Below, piece after piece: positions 34,918 to 45,233 of a stretch of DNA of 64,000 nucleotides. How positions within the stretch are numbered: position 1 is the first letter of the stretch; each line of letters begins with the position of its first letter. Source of the stretch: Fictibacillus sp. FJAT-27399. GTDB taxonomy: Bacteria; Bacillota; Bacilli; Bacillales; Fictibacillaceae. The notes beneath the pieces are model-generated. The model had not been told where the DNA came from, did no database searches, and saw nothing but the letters and a program-made list of their open reading frames with translations. The stretch covers positions 1,090,379 through 1,154,378 of the forward strand of contig NZ_LMVC01000002.1 of the NCBI RefSeq assembly GCF_001510655.1. The letters run 5' to 3'. The translations under genes and the position numbers were made by a program.

Positions 34918-36531
34918 TTGAAAACGATACAATGTGAATGCGGCCACAAGAATCCGTTCGGAACTGAGATTTGTGAATCGTGCGGGAAGCCGTTAAGCAA
35001 CGAAAATTCGCGCGAGCTGATCAACATGAGGTATGAGGGCAGCGCGATTCGTTCCCAGACCTATAACAAAACGTTTATTGATAAGATCTGGAACTTCTTT
35101 TCATCCGTAAAAGTGGGCATTGGAATCATTATTGTTATTTTAATAGCAGCAGCAATTGGCACCATTTTCCCGCAAGAAATGTACATACCTCCCAATGTGG
35201 ATCCAACGACGTATTATAAACAGGAATACGGAACACCGGGACAAATCTTCTATCTGCTCGGTTTTCACAACCTATATGGTTCTTGGTGGTTTTTACTGCT
35301 CCTTGCAGCTCTTGGTATTTCTCTCATTATCGTGAGCATCGACAGGGGCGTTCCTCTTTACAGGGCGCTTAAACACCAGCGGGTGACACGCCATGAAAGC
35401 TTTATGAAGAGGCAGCGTCTTTTTGCGGTTTCTGATCATGGGATCTCACTTGAGCAGGTGAAGAAGGTTCTGTCAGGCAAACGCTACAGAATTAAAGAAG
35501 ATAACGGCAACATACTGGCAGAGAAAAACCGGTTTTCCAGATGGGGTCCTTATGTGAACCATACAGGGCTCATCATCTTTTTGATCGGAGCCATGCTTCG
35601 CTTTTTCCCGGATATGTATACAGATCAGACACTTTGGATCAGAGAAGGGGAAACGACTGCTGTACCTGGAACGAAAACAGACGAAGGCCAGTATTATTTA
35701 AAGAACCATAAGTTTGTTATGGAGCTCTACAATAAAAAGGACAAGCAGTTCTCCAACGCACTAAACCAGGTGGGCAACGAGGTGCCGAAGAACTATCAGA
35801 GCAATATCACGCTCTATCATGCAAATCCTGCCCAAGTTGTAGGAGCAGCTCCGGAACTGAAGAAAGTTAAAGATGCTAAGATTAAAGTGAATGAGCCGCT
35901 GACATTCGGGGATTATGCCCTTTACCAAGTAGATTTCAAGCTGAACGAGTTTCATAGAATGAACCTGAAGCTTGAAAAGAAATCGACGGGGAAAAGCTTT
36001 GGGGAAATCAAGATCAATCTCTTTAATCCAAAGTCGGCGTATGATCTTGGAAACGGCTACAAAGTGAAAATGGTTGAATACTTCCCGAACTTTAAGCTCG
36101 ATGAAGACGGCCAGCCGACAACAGAAAACAGCGTGCCCGACAACCCGGCATTCGTATTTAAGATGTTTACCCCAGAGACGCCAAAAGGAGAAACCGCTTT
36201 TATAGGAATTCGTAAGAACGTAGAAGCCGGCAACAACAAGTATAAGATGACCTTCTCCGGTCTCGAAACGAAAAACGTATCAGCGTTAACCGTCAAGAAG
36301 GACAGAACACTTCCAATCATTATTGTTGGCGGAATTATCTTCATGCTTGGGGTGGTCCAGGGACTGTACTGGAATCACCGCAGAATTTGGATTCAGCAGA
36401 AAAACGGGCAATTATGGATTGCTGCCCATACGAATAAAAACTGGTTTGGCCTGAAAAAAGAAATGCAGGCCATTTCGGAGGAATCCGGGCTGGTCATGCC
36501 TGTTGACCAAAGTGACGAAAAAAGCGCTTAA
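34918..36531 (+). CDS. resB: Cytochrome c biogenesis protein ResB
   Basis: 537 residues. It starts with a small zinc-ribbon-like motif (Cys6, Cys8, Cys19, Cys22), then ResB/CcsB-type membrane segments (about 60-80, 120-140, 215-235 and a last one near 465-485) around a large external loop. With ResC it forms the system II haem transport and ligation complex. The TTG start is 15 bases after resA. Confidence 0.93.
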   Translation: MKTIQCECGHKNPFGTEICESCGKPLSNENSRELINMRYEGSAIRSQTYNKTFIDKIWNFFSSVKVGIGIIIVILIAAAIGTIFPQEMYIPPNVDPTTYYKQEYGTPGQIFYLLGFHNLYGSWWFLLLLAALGISLIIVSIDRGVPLYRALKHQRVTRHESFMKRQRLFAVSDHGISLEQVKKVLSGKRYRIKEDNGNILAEKNRFSRWGPYVNHTGLIIFLIGAMLRFFPDMYTDQTLWIREGETTAVPGTKTDEGQYYLKNHKFVMELYNKKDKQFSNALNQVGNEVPKNYQSNITLYHANPAQVVGAAPELKKVKDAKIKVNEPLTFGDYALYQVDFKLNEFHRMNLKLEKKSTGKSFGEIKINLFNPKSAYDLGNGYKVKMVEYFPNFKLDEDGQPTTENSVPDNPAFVFKMFTPETPKGETAFIGIRKNVEAGNNKYKMTFSGLETKNVSALTVKKDRTLPIIIVGGIIFMLGVVQGLYWNHRRIWIQQKNGQLWIAAHTNKNWFGLKKEMQAISEESGLVMPVDQSDEKSA

Positions 36532-36550
36532 GCCCTGACTGGAGGTTATT

Positions 36551-37741
36551 ATGGCTCAACTTAGCAGTAATTTGCTTTACATTGCATTTATTATTTATTT
36601 AATCGCAACAGCTGTCTTTGCCATGTCTCTTTCTGACAAAAAAGGAAAGGAAAAAGCAGCCTATACTAAGAAATGGGGAAGAACTGGGTATGTACTTTCC
36701 ATCCTGGGCTTCATCTCACAGCTTGGATATTTCGTTACGCGATGGATCGCGAGCGGACATGCACCGGTCAGCAACCTGTTTGAATTCACTACTTTCTTTG
36801 GGATGATGATGGTGTTTGCTTTCATCCTTTTATATGGCATTTACAGAACAAATGCCCTTGGGGTGTTCGCGATGCCGATCGCCCTGCTGGTCATCGCATA
36901 TGGCAGCATGTTCCCGAAAGATATCGCACCGCTCATTCCGGCACTTCAAAGTGATTGGCTGAAAATACACGTAACGACTGCAGCCCTCGGCGAAGGCATC
37001 CTGTCCATCTCATTTGCGGCAGGGTTCATCTACCTGATTCGCGTGGTTGATCAAAGCATTTCATCCAAAAAGACAAAGATGCTTGAGATCATTATGTATC
37101 TGCTCTTATGTGTACTCGGTTTCGTTCTTGTAAGTGCGATCTCTTCAGCAGCCGGCTATGAGACGAAGTTTGATTGGACGGACAAGAGGGATCAAAAAAC
37201 GGAGTTGACGTACAATTTGCCGGCTCTCATAGGCCCTCCGAACGGAACGCAGGCAGACAATCATTTCGGACCGCTACTGAATTCTCCATCCTGGATGAAT
37301 GGTGATGAAGCACCAAAGAAATTTAACACATTCATCTGGTCCCTGCTCATGGGCGGAGTACTGTATGGGATCATCCGGCTGATCTTAAGAAAGCGGATCA
37401 CCGCAGCCATTCAGCCAAAACTTATGAATCTAAAACCGGATCTTGTTGATGAGATCAGCTATCGCTCTGTTGCCATCGGTTTTCCTGTTTTCACACTTGG
37501 CGCACTCATTTTTGCGATGATCTGGGCACAGCAGGCATGGACAAGGTTCTGGGGATGGGATCCAAAAGAAGTATGGGCACTGATCACTTTCTTGTTCTAT
37601 GCGGCCTATCTGCATTTTCGGCTTTCAAGAGGCTGGCATGGCGAGAAGTCTGCCTGGCTCTGCGTCATCGGATTTGTCATCATCATGTTTAACCTTGTTG
37701 CGGTTAACCTTGTGATTTCCGGTCTTCATTCCTACGCATAA
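36551..37741 (+). CDS. resC: Cytochrome c biogenesis protein ResC
   Basis: 396 residues, CcsA-type polytopic membrane protein. The haem-handling WWD-type motif appears as [16 protein letters not shown], with external histidines in [11 protein letters not shown] and [12 protein letters not shown]. It partners ResB. AGGTT-type ribosome site 19 bases after the resB stop; a strong terminator follows, separating resABC from resDE. Confidence 0.94.
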   Translation: MAQLSSNLLYIAFIIYLIATAVFAMSLSDKKGKEKAAYTKKWGRTGYVLSILGFISQLGYFVTRWIASGHAPVSNLFEFTTFFGMMMVFAFILLYGIYRTNALGVFAMPIALLVIAYGSMFPKDIAPLIPALQSDWLKIHVTTAALGEGILSISFAAGFIYLIRVVDQSISSKKTKMLEIIMYLLLCVLGFVLVSAISSAAGYETKFDWTDKRDQKTELTYNLPALIGPPNGTQADNHFGPLLNSPSWMNGDEAPKKFNTFIWSLLMGGVLYGIIRLILRKRITAAIQPKLMNLKPDLVDEISYRSVAIGFPVFTLGALIFAMIWAQQAWTRFWGWDPKEVWALITFLFYAAYLHFRLSRGWHGEKSAWLCVIGFVIIMFNLVAVNLVISGLHSYA

Positions 37742-37756
37742 TTAGCGCAGGCCTAT

Positions 37757-37797
37757 ACCCTTCATGCCAGGTTTGTTTCCTGGTATGAAGGGTTTTG
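37757..37797 (+). terminator. Terminator between resC and resD
   Basis: A 15-bp stem, ACCCTTCATGCCAGG with CCTGGTATGAAGGGT (one G-T pair), followed by TTTTG. The T run is short, so part of transcription may continue to resDE. Confidence 0.75.
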
Positions 37798-37858
37798 TGA
37801 TATACAAAGTGTTCATGTATGATAGAAGGGCAGATACATATGAAATGGAGGAACAGCA

Positions 37859-38578
37859 GTGGAAAAAGAAGCGAAAATTCTTGTTGTTGATGATGAAGAA
37901 AGGATTCGCAAGCTTTTAAAAATGTATCTTGAAAGAGAAAATTACGAAGTAGATGAAGCGGAGAACGGAGAGGAAGCGCTTGACTACTCTTTGACCTTAA
38001 ATTACGACTTGATCTTGCTGGACGTGATGATGCCCGGCATGGATGGAACGGAAGTCTGTGAAAAACTCCGGCAAAGGAAAGCCACGCCTGTTATCATGCT
38101 AACGGCTAAAGGTGAGGAGATGAACCGGATACAAGGATTTGAATCAGGTGCTGACGACTATATCGTAAAACCGTTCAGCCCCAGAGAGGTCATCCTCAGA
38201 GTGAAGGCACTGCTGCGCAGGTCTTCATCTACCAAGTTCCTGCAGACTGAATCCGTCGCTAAAAATATCATCGTGTTTCCGCACCTGACGATCGATCATG
38301 ACGCTCATCGCGTGATCGCTGGGGGAAAAGAAGTCAACCTGACTCCTAAAGAGTATGAACTGCTGTATTATCTGGCGAAGACCCCGGATAAAGTGTATGC
38401 AAGGGAGCAGCTTTTAAAAGATGTTTGGAATTATGAGTTCTTCGGAGATCTTCGGACGGTTGATACTCATGTCAAACGGCTGCGCGAGAAGCTAAATAAA
38501 GTTTCCCCTCAGGCAGCATCGATGATTGCGACAGTGTGGGGAGTGGGCTACAAATTTGAGGTAGCTGAACAAGAATGA
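37859..38578 (+). CDS. resD: Redox response regulator ResD
   Basis: 239 residues, OmpR family. The receiver domain has acidic residues in [12 protein letters not shown] and phosphoacceptor Asp55 ([10 protein letters not shown]); the C-terminal winged helix ends [11 protein letters not shown]. ResD activates res, nitrate-respiration and cytochrome genes at low oxygen. A GTG start after GGAGG; its end overlaps resE by 4 bases (ATGA). Confidence 0.95.
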   Translation: MEKEAKILVVDDEERIRKLLKMYLERENYEVDEAENGEEALDYSLTLNYDLILLDVMMPGMDGTEVCEKLRQRKATPVIMLTAKGEEMNRIQGFESGADDYIVKPFSPREVILRVKALLRRSSSTKFLQTESVAKNIIVFPHLTIDHDAHRVIAGGKEVNLTPKEYELLYYLAKTPDKVYAREQLLKDVWNYEFFGDLRTVDTHVKRLREKLNKVSPQAASMIATVWGVGYKFEVAEQE

Positions 38579-40365
38579 TCTGGCGCAGTGTAGTCGGAAA
38601 ACTTTGGGTAACCATATTGCTTCTTGTTTCCGTAGTCCTTTTTATTTTAACAGTGCTGCTTACACAATTCGTAGAAAGATACCACGATGAACAAGCAGAG
38701 CAGCAGCTTACCAAGCTTGCCCAAAAAATGGTGGAGCTCGTGGAGCATTATGACAGCAGGGAAGAGGCTTTGCGGATTTCTTCAGAGCTTGTCGACGCTT
38801 ATTCATTAAATGCGATGTTCATCATGGATAAAAAAGAATACTATTCTCCGACACCGAGGAAGAATGAGGAACCGGACTTGCCAGTTAAAGTGTTCTTTAA
38901 AAATGATTCACTGGCGTCCGTCTACAAAAAAGGAAACAAAGTCGTTAAAAAAGGCGATTTTCCCGTTATGTCAAATGGTAAAGAAAAACATAACCGGCTG
39001 CTGATCGTCGGGCTGCCTTTTAAAATGGAGAACGGGAAAACGGGTGCGGTGTACATCTACCAGTCACTCGAAAACATCGCCGAAAGTACGAACTATACGA
39101 AGCGCCTTATCTTTTTATCAGCAGGAATCGCCATTATCTTAACGACGATCTTTGCGTTCTTTCTTTCGAGCCGAATCACCGCCCCACTGCGTAAAATGCG
39201 GGAGGCGGCCTCCCATATGGCCAGAGGAGAGTTTGATATGAAGGTTCCGATGCTGACGCACGATGAGATCGGAGAACTTGCCATGGCCTTTAACCGGATG
39301 GGAAGGCAGCTGAAAAACTTTATTACTGCTCTGAATCAGGAAAAAGAACAGCTCTCAGGAATCCTTAGTTCAATGGCAGACGGGGTTATTACCTTTGACA
39401 GGAGAATGAGCATACTTGTATCCAATCCGCCGGCTGAACGCTTCTTGCAGGCCTGGTATTATGAACAGGGGATGGACCGTAACAAAGATAAGACCTTGCC
39501 TGATCAGCTTACAGAGCTGTTTGAGAATGTTGTTACCCTTGAAAAAGAACAGTACATTGAAATTGATATTCAGGGGCGAAGCTGGGTGGTGCTCATGACG
39601 CCTCTCTATAACCAGTCCTATGTAAGGGGAGCTGTTGCCGTTTTACGGGACATGACAGAAGAAAGACGGTTGGATAAATTAAGAAAAGATTTCATCGCGA
39701 ATGTCTCTCATGAACTCAGAACACCGATTGCCATGCTTCAAGGATACAGTGAAGCAATCGTTGATGATGTGGCCGGCTCCAAGGAAGAAGAAAAGGAAAT
39801 CGTTAAGATTATACATGATGAATCTCTGCGCATGGGCCGCCTTGTAAATGAACTGCTTGATCTTGCGAGGCTTGAAGCGGGCCAGATGAAACTGCACCCC
39901 GTTAATGTATCTGTCACTGAATTTTTTGAACGGGTAGTCCGCAAATTCTATGGAATCGCGAGGGAAAGGGAAATCGAGCTCATCCTGGATATCAATACAG
40001 ATGGTACGGCAAGACTTGATCCTGACCGGATCGAACAAGTGTTGACCAACCTGATCGACAATGCACTCCGCCATACAGCCAGCAGCGGTAAAGTTTCCAT
40101 CAGGGTCGGTTCCGCTGGGCAAGGATTGAAGATCGAAGTTACCGACAATGGATCAGGAATCGCAGAAGAAGATCTGCCTTTTGTTTTCGAACGTTTTTAT
40201 AAAGCGGATAAAGCCAGAACACGGGGGAAGAAAGGCGGAACCGGGCTTGGCTTGGCGATCGCCAAAAATATCGTGGTCAGCCACAGCGGCACGATTTCTG
40301 TTCACAGCAAGCTGAACGAAGGTACGTCATTTTCGATCTTTTTGCCGCTATCTGTTGAAGAATAG
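38575..40365 (+). CDS. resE: Sensor histidine kinase ResE
   Basis: 596 residues. Two membrane segments (about 10-32 and 177-197) enclose an extracellular domain, then HAMP, a PAS domain (about 255-360), HisKA with [20 protein letters not shown] and HATPase_c with the N box NLIDNALRH and G boxes [20 protein letters not shown]. It senses redox/oxygen status and phosphorylates ResD; translation is coupled to resD. Confidence 0.95.
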   Translation: MIWRSVVGKLWVTILLLVSVVLFILTVLLTQFVERYHDEQAEQQLTKLAQKMVELVEHYDSREEALRISSELVDAYSLNAMFIMDKKEYYSPTPRKNEEPDLPVKVFFKNDSLASVYKKGNKVVKKGDFPVMSNGKEKHNRLLIVGLPFKMENGKTGAVYIYQSLENIAESTNYTKRLIFLSAGIAIILTTIFAFFLSSRITAPLRKMREAASHMARGEFDMKVPMLTHDEIGELAMAFNRMGRQLKNFITALNQEKEQLSGILSSMADGVITFDRRMSILVSNPPAERFLQAWYYEQGMDRNKDKTLPDQLTELFENVVTLEKEQYIEIDIQGRSWVVLMTPLYNQSYVRGAVAVLRDMTEERRLDKLRKDFIANVSHELRTPIAMLQGYSEAIVDDVAGSKEEEKEIVKIIHDESLRMGRLVNELLDLARLEAGQMKLHPVNVSVTEFFERVVRKFYGIAREREIELILDINTDGTARLDPDRIEQVLTNLIDNALRHTASSGKVSIRVGSAGQGLKIEVTDNGSGIAEEDLPFVFERFYKADKARTRGKKGGTGLGLAIAKNIVVSHSGTISVHSKLNEGTSFSIFLPLSVEE

Positions 40366-40430
40366 GAAAACACCTCGATTATTCTTGTTCCATAAGAAAC
40401 AAAAACACCATAAAACAAACGGCTGAAGTG

Positions 40431-40481
40431 AACTGCACTCCTCTTGTTAGACACAACTAACAACGGGAGGAGCAGTTTTTT
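40431..40481 (+). terminator. Strong terminator after resDE
   Basis: A long hairpin: AACTGCACTCCTC.. pairs with ..GGAGGAGCAGTT around an inner TTGTTAG/CTAACAA stem, followed by seven T. Confidence 0.9.
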
Positions 40482-40543
40482 TGTTCTGTTTAATGCAGAG
40501 CCGCATAACATGAAAAGGTGATTCTAGTTTCAGGGAGGAAAAG

Positions 40544-40717
40544 ATGAAAGATTACGGAAGGCGATTTCTTGTTGTATTGGCTATCACCTTGTGCATCGGA
40601 ATTCTGTTTGTGGGCGGCAAGGGCGGCAAGGCAAAGTCAGGAGAAAGTTTTGAAAAACACTTGAAGGAGGCCGAAATTCATGTTACAAAAGTGGATAAGG
40701 ATTTGCCCAAGAATTAG
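40544..40717 (+). CDS. Small single-pass membrane or secreted protein
   Basis: 57 residues: an N-terminal basic start (MKDYGRR), a hydrophobic segment at about 8-24, a Gly/Lys linker (VGGKGGKAKSG) and a charged tail. GGGAGG stands 8 bases before the ATG, and the next gene follows after 26 bases with its own AGGAGG. No family was recognised. The membrane segment could be an uncleaved anchor. Confidence 0.65.
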   Translation: MKDYGRRFLVVLAITLCIGILFVGGKGGKAKSGESFEKHLKEAEIHVTKVDKDLPKN

Positions 40718-40743
40718 GTTGAAAAATTAGAGGAGGAACAAGC

Positions 40744-41553
40744 TTGCCGACAGACTATCACAATCATTTAGAAAAGGGAACGCTAACACTGGACTATCTT
40801 GAAAGGTTTGTTAACCGGGCTAGAGAAAGAGAGATCAGCCATTTTGGAATCTCTGAACATGCCTATCATTTTTACCAAACGAAAGATATAGTGAGCAAAC
40901 CTTGGATGGAAGAACGAAGATATTATGACATGAAAGACTATGTAGACTTGTTTCATGAAGCATGGTCGAAAGATCTGGATGTAAAGATGTCGATCGAGAT
41001 GGATTATACGCCAGGCCGGCATAAAGAGATGGAAAGTTTTATATCAAGGTATGATTTTGATTATGTGATCGGTTCCGTCCATTGGGTTGGAGACTTTGGC
41101 ATTGATCTTGCTGAGTACCGGAAAGAGTGGGAACGCAGGGATCTTTATGAGGTCTACAGACAATATTATGATCAAGTGGTAACACTGGCAGATTCCAATC
41201 TTTTTGATATCATTGGGCATATCGACCTTGTTAAAATTTTCAACTACATACCGAATGATGAGGAATTTATTCTTGAACAATATGAACGGGCGACAGACGC
41301 GCTCAAGAATTCAAAAACATGCGTTGAGATCTCTACTGCCGGATTGCGCAAACCGGTTCAGCGGCTTTATCCAGAACCAGTATTACTAAAAATGTGTCGA
41401 AGCAAAGGGATTCCGATCGTATTTTCTTCTGATGCTCACGAACCGTCCCATGTGGGTGCTGATTATGGACAGGCTTTCCAACTGGCAAGGGAAGCCGGTT
41501 ATACGTCTGTAATGACGTTTACAAAAGGAGAACGAAAAGAAATCTCGTTTTAA
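40744..41553 (+). CDS. PHP domain phosphoesterase, histidinol-phosphatase-like
   Basis: 269 residues. Metal-ligand motifs of the PHP fold occur in order: DYHNHLE (motif I), SEHAYHF (II), EMDYTPGRHKEM, IGSVHWV (III), IGHIDLVKIF and SSDAHEPSHVG (IV). It resembles the HisJ/HisK histidinol-phosphatase group, but no his genes are near, so the substrate is open. A TTG start with AGGAGG 7 bases upstream. Directly downstream lies dispersed repeat copy B, whose long inverted-repeat ends could also stop transcription. Confidence 0.8.
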   Translation: MPTDYHNHLEKGTLTLDYLERFVNRAREREISHFGISEHAYHFYQTKDIVSKPWMEERRYYDMKDYVDLFHEAWSKDLDVKMSIEMDYTPGRHKEMESFISRYDFDYVIGSVHWVGDFGIDLAEYRKEWERRDLYEVYRQYYDQVVTLADSNLFDIIGHIDLVKIFNYIPNDEEFILEQYERATDALKNSKTCVEISTAGLRKPVQRLYPEPVLLKMCRSKGIPIVFSSDAHEPSHVGADYGQAFQLAREAGYTSVMTFTKGERKEISF

Positions 41554-41563
41554 AGCATAAAAA

Positions 41564-41811
41564 AAGGGGCTGTCCTGAAAGTCGAAAATTGACTTTCAGC
41601 AGCTCCTTTTTGGCTTGAAAATCTTCAATGAAAAGTTGATTGAAGTGGAAGGTGCGAGACTCCTGCGGGACTAGCGTGACAGGTGAGACTCCCGCAGGCG
41701 CTAGCGCCAAAAAGTAGGCGTTCACGCCGGTAAGGCTCACCGCACGCCCCGCGGAAAGCGAGCACCCTGGAACGGAAATCAACAGCTTACAGACTTCTTG
41801 GACAGCCCCTT
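41564..41811. repeat. Dispersed repeat, copy B (248 bp)
   Basis: Same element as at 1692-1918: terminal inverted repeats AAGGGGCTGTCC/GGACAGCCCCTT, identical except for one substitution and an extra segment of about 21 bases that itself forms a small hairpin (GGCG-TTCA-CGCC). It fills the gap between the convergent PHP and serA genes. The flanking A and T runs make the ends look like a bidirectional terminator on both strands. Confidence 0.9.
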
Positions 41812-41823
41812 TTTTTGTTGTTA

Positions 41824-43395
41824 TTACAGGTTTATAGTAGTAGCGGATACTACGTCAGAGAGCTCCTTGATCCTCAGTAATACATCCTGATCCAGCTCTT
41901 TGTCAAATGTAAGCATCATGATCGCTTCACCGCCGGCCATCTTTCTCCCCACCTGCATTGCAGCGATGTTGACCTCCAGATCACCGAGCAGTTTTCCGAC
42001 TCTGCCGATGACACCAGGCTTATCGACATGCTCAATGTATACGAGGAATCCTGCAGGAACAAAATCAGTGGAATATCCGTTGATGTTGACCACTCTTGGG
42101 CCATAGCCGTTGATATACGTGGATTGAAGGCTGAAGCTTTCTGTTTCGCCGATAACACGGGCTTCAATGATATTTTCATAGCCTTGTGTTTCTGTGCTGT
42201 ATTTTTCGCCAAATGAGAAGCCTTGCTCTTTCGCGATGAGCGTGGCATTGATATCATTGACAATGCGGTCTACTCTTGGCTGTAAGAATCCGGACAGAAG
42301 GCCTCTTGATACTAATCCTGTATCCAATTCTGTGATAGTTCCGGCAAAGGTAATCTTAATCTCTTTAATCGGAGAAGAGAATGACTGTGATAGAAACTGG
42401 CCGGAAACTTTAGCAAGTTGATAATAAGGATAGATCTTCTGAAAGTCGTCATTGGAGACGGCTGGAAGGTTCACCGCGTTTTTGACGGGCTTGCCTTTGG
42501 AGAAGGTTAAGATTTCTTTGGCAACCTGTGCAGCAACATTCATCTGTGCTTCTGCGGTTGAAGCCGCGATGTGAGGAGTGGCGATCACGTTCGGCAGGTG
42601 AACAAGCCGGTTCTCAACAGCCGGTTCCTGCACGAACACATCAAGGGCACAGCCTGCAATATGGCCGTTTGATAGGTAGGTGTAAAGGGCCTCTTCATCA
42701 AGGATGCCTCCCCTCGCACAGTTGATCAAATAAACGCCTTGTTTGGTCTTTGATAGATTCTCGGTGTTGATGAGGTTTTTTGTTTCTTTCGTAAGCGGTG
42801 TATGGACGGTAATAATATCACTGCTCTCGAGAAGTTCATCCAGGGTAACAGGAACGACCTGCAGTGTTTTTGCCCTTTCTGTCGTTAGAAACGGATCAAA
42901 CACTTGCACTTTTGAACCAAACGCACGAGCCCGTTTGGCAAGCTCTGTTCCAATCCTCCCAAGTCCTACGATCCCGAGCACTTTTCCGGAAAGCTCAGCT
43001 CCTGTAAAGCTTGAACGGTTCCATTTTCCTTCTTTAATCGATTGGTTCGCCTGAGGAATCTTTCGAAGGATTGCCATGATCATCGCAAATGTATGCTCAG
43101 CTGTGGAAATCGTGTTTCCATCAGGTGCATTAATGACCAGAACTCCGCGCTGTGTTGCTGCATCGATATCAATGTTATCCACACCGACACCTGCACGCGC
43201 TACAATTCTAATGTTGTGAAAAAGGGATAGAAGTTCTTTTGTTACTTTAGTGGCACTTCTTACGACCAAAGCGTCGATACTCTCTGGATCTTGAACGTCC
43301 TTAACACTGCCATAAATGACTGAAATGCCGGACTCTTTCTCCAGAGCTGCCATTCCTTCTTTTGCTATTGAATCTGCTGCCAGCACACGAAACAT
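41824..43395 (-). CDS. serA: D-3-phosphoglycerate dehydrogenase
   Basis: 523 residues, the long three-domain form. The NAD-binding domain has GIVGLGRIGTELAKRA; ARAGVGVDNID and NCARGGILDEEAL mark the catalytic core; the intervening ASB domain is followed by a C-terminal ACT domain (VYIEHVDKPGVIGRVGKLL). It begins serine synthesis; ACT domains often carry serine feedback. ATG 43395 is 8 bases from GGGAG and gives MFRVLAADS; an in-frame GTG at 43404 overlaps that site. Confidence 0.94.
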   Translation of the reverse strand: MFRVLAADSIAKEGMAALEKESGISVIYGSVKDVQDPESIDALVVRSATKVTKELLSLFHNIRIVARAGVGVDNIDIDAATQRGVLVINAPDGNTISTAEHTFAMIMAILRKIPQANQSIKEGKWNRSSFTGAELSGKVLGIVGLGRIGTELAKRARAFGSKVQVFDPFLTTERAKTLQVVPVTLDELLESSDIITVHTPLTKETKNLINTENLSKTKQGVYLINCARGGILDEEALYTYLSNGHIAGCALDVFVQEPAVENRLVHLPNVIATPHIAASTAEAQMNVAAQVAKEILTFSKGKPVKNAVNLPAVSNDDFQKIYPYYQLAKVSGQFLSQSFSSPIKEIKITFAGTITELDTGLVSRGLLSGFLQPRVDRIVNDINATLIAKEQGFSFGEKYSTETQGYENIIEARVIGETESFSLQSTYINGYGPRVVNINGYSTDFVPAGFLVYIEHVDKPGVIGRVGKLLGDLEVNIAAMQVGRKMAGGEAIMMLTFDKELDQDVLLRIKELSDVVSATTINL

Positions 43396-43579
43396 CTCAT
43401 CCACTCCCAGTTTGTAATTACAGCTTATATAGCCAGAATATTTATATAATATTGATAATTTAACACAGGGCTATTTAGAGTACAAACGAAATTTGAGAGA
43501 AAATCTAAAACGAAATAAAGAAGAAAAAGGGGAGAACTTTAGAGAAGGACGGTGAAATCGTTTACGCAAAATTTATAAT

Positions 43580-43594
43580 TGACAATGGTTATCA
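43580..43594. promoter_or_regulatory. Fur-box-like palindrome between fer and serA
   Basis: TGACAATGGTTATCA matches the 7-1-7 Fur box TGATAATnATTATCA at 12 of 14 fixed bases. On the minus strand it lies about 185 bases before serA, next to a weak TATAAA -10. No other gene start is near. Confidence 0.45.
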
Positions 43595-43613
43595 TTTAAT
43601 TTTAAATGAAAGA

Positions 43614-43651
43614 GAAAATAAAAACCCTCCAGCATCAGCATGAAGGGCTTT
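43614..43651 (-). terminator. Terminator of fer
   Basis: On the minus strand AAAGCCCT pairs with AGGGTTT around an imperfect inner stem, followed by a T-rich tail, 11 bases after the fer stop. Confidence 0.6.
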
Positions 43652-43661
43652 GTATTTTCTT

Positions 43662-43922
<261 letters not shown>

Positions 43923-44162
43923 CTAATCATGGTAATGCAATAAAACACGAATACATTCAAAATGTTATACTTCAATATATGTGTGCTATTCATATTGTAA
44001 TTTATTAGCTACCAATAATTCAATAGAAAAAATAATGGTTTATGTCACAACTCCCTTTAACTTCATGTTTCCCCTGGTTTTTCTCCGCTAAACGAATTCT
44101 GCTTCTTTATTAGTTTTCAGATGCGTGTTAGTCTAAAGATTATTTAAGTGTGGTGATGGATG

Positions 44163-45233
44163 ATGAATACACGAGATGGCATACTCCTCTATTGTTTGAA
44201 ACAATTTAACGGTGAACGAAGTCTGTCAGGAATCTTGCATTTGGTAAAAGGGAAGAAAACCTCGCAGACACTTTCTGACGGACACCTTTTTAATCTCTCT
44301 TTTTTATTTGGGGTCTTGCCGAGCCTCGAACGTGAAGAGTTTGAAAAAACGATCAGCCATCTCATTGAGCGCAGTTTGGCCAAAAGGCTGGAAGACCGGT
44401 ATATCATTACAGAAGAAGGGGATGAACAATTAGCCAAGCTTCTGAAGGATCGTCCGTATCTATTTGCCTTTAACGGTCTTCGCTACAGAAACGCAGAACT
44501 TCCATTTTACAGGCTTCTTGCTCTATACATACAAGCAGTATCTCACAGTACCCGAAACAATTATGATTTTCTGCCGGTTTCAAGAGACCCGGTGACGCTT
44601 TATCTTGTGAGAAGAATATTTCCGAAGCAGAACGAGAGGCAGGCGGAGGCGGATCAGTTATACAGAGAATTTCTTTCACTCCTCGGTGAACTGCCCGGCC
44701 GCCATGCAGAGATATTTGTATTAAAATTAAGCAGGTACGGAAGAACAGGTCTCACGAATAACCAAGCGGCTAGTGTATTAGGGCTGCCTGTAGAGGATAC
44801 TGAGCTTATTTTCCGTTCTGTGCTCCACTATCTTCTCATGCATGCAGAAGAAGGGCAAAAATTTTACCCCGTATTGAACAAACTCGTAAACTGTCTGGAA
44901 ATAAACGATCCTCTCACAGTATCCGCTCAAAAGACGTGGAGATTGCTGAGATCTGGAAATAGCATGGAACAGATCATCATGATCAGAAAGATGAAAAAAA
45001 GCACAATTGAAGACCACTTAGTAGAGATTGCGATCCACTATCCCAACTTTTCGGTCGAACCTTACGTAACCGAGCAGGAACAAGAAAAGATAATAGCTGC
45101 CTTTGAAAAGCTGCAGACTAAAAAACTAAAACGCATAAAAGAAAGCCTCGGAGATGACATCTCTTACTTTAAAATACGTCTCGTACTAGGAAGAGCAGGT
45201 GATCGAATTGGAGCTGGAAGCCCTGTTAAGTAA
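44163..45233 (+). CDS. ypbB: YpbB-like protein with RecQ-type C-terminal helix-turn-helix
   Basis: 356 residues. The C-terminal quarter, SGNSMEQIIMIRKMKKSTIED, fits the HTH_40 (helicase C-terminal) pattern found at the end of many RecQ proteins. The rest is helical and unassigned. The stop overlaps recQ by 35 bases, and the recQ product lacks this domain, so the two proteins may form one functional unit. Two ATG codons (44160, 44163) are possible; the ribosome site is weak (GGTGATGG). Confidence 0.82.
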   Translation: MNTRDGILLYCLKQFNGERSLSGILHLVKGKKTSQTLSDGHLFNLSFLFGVLPSLEREEFEKTISHLIERSLAKRLEDRYIITEEGDEQLAKLLKDRPYLFAFNGLRYRNAELPFYRLLALYIQAVSHSTRNNYDFLPVSRDPVTLYLVRRIFPKQNERQAEADQLYREFLSLLGELPGRHAEIFVLKLSRYGRTGLTNNQAASVLGLPVEDTELIFRSVLHYLLMHAEEGQKFYPVLNKLVNCLEINDPLTVSAQKTWRLLRSGNSMEQIIMIRKMKKSTIEDHLVEIAIHYPNFSVEPYVTEQEQEKIIAAFEKLQTKKLKRIKESLGDDISYFKIRLVLGRAGDRIGAGSPVK

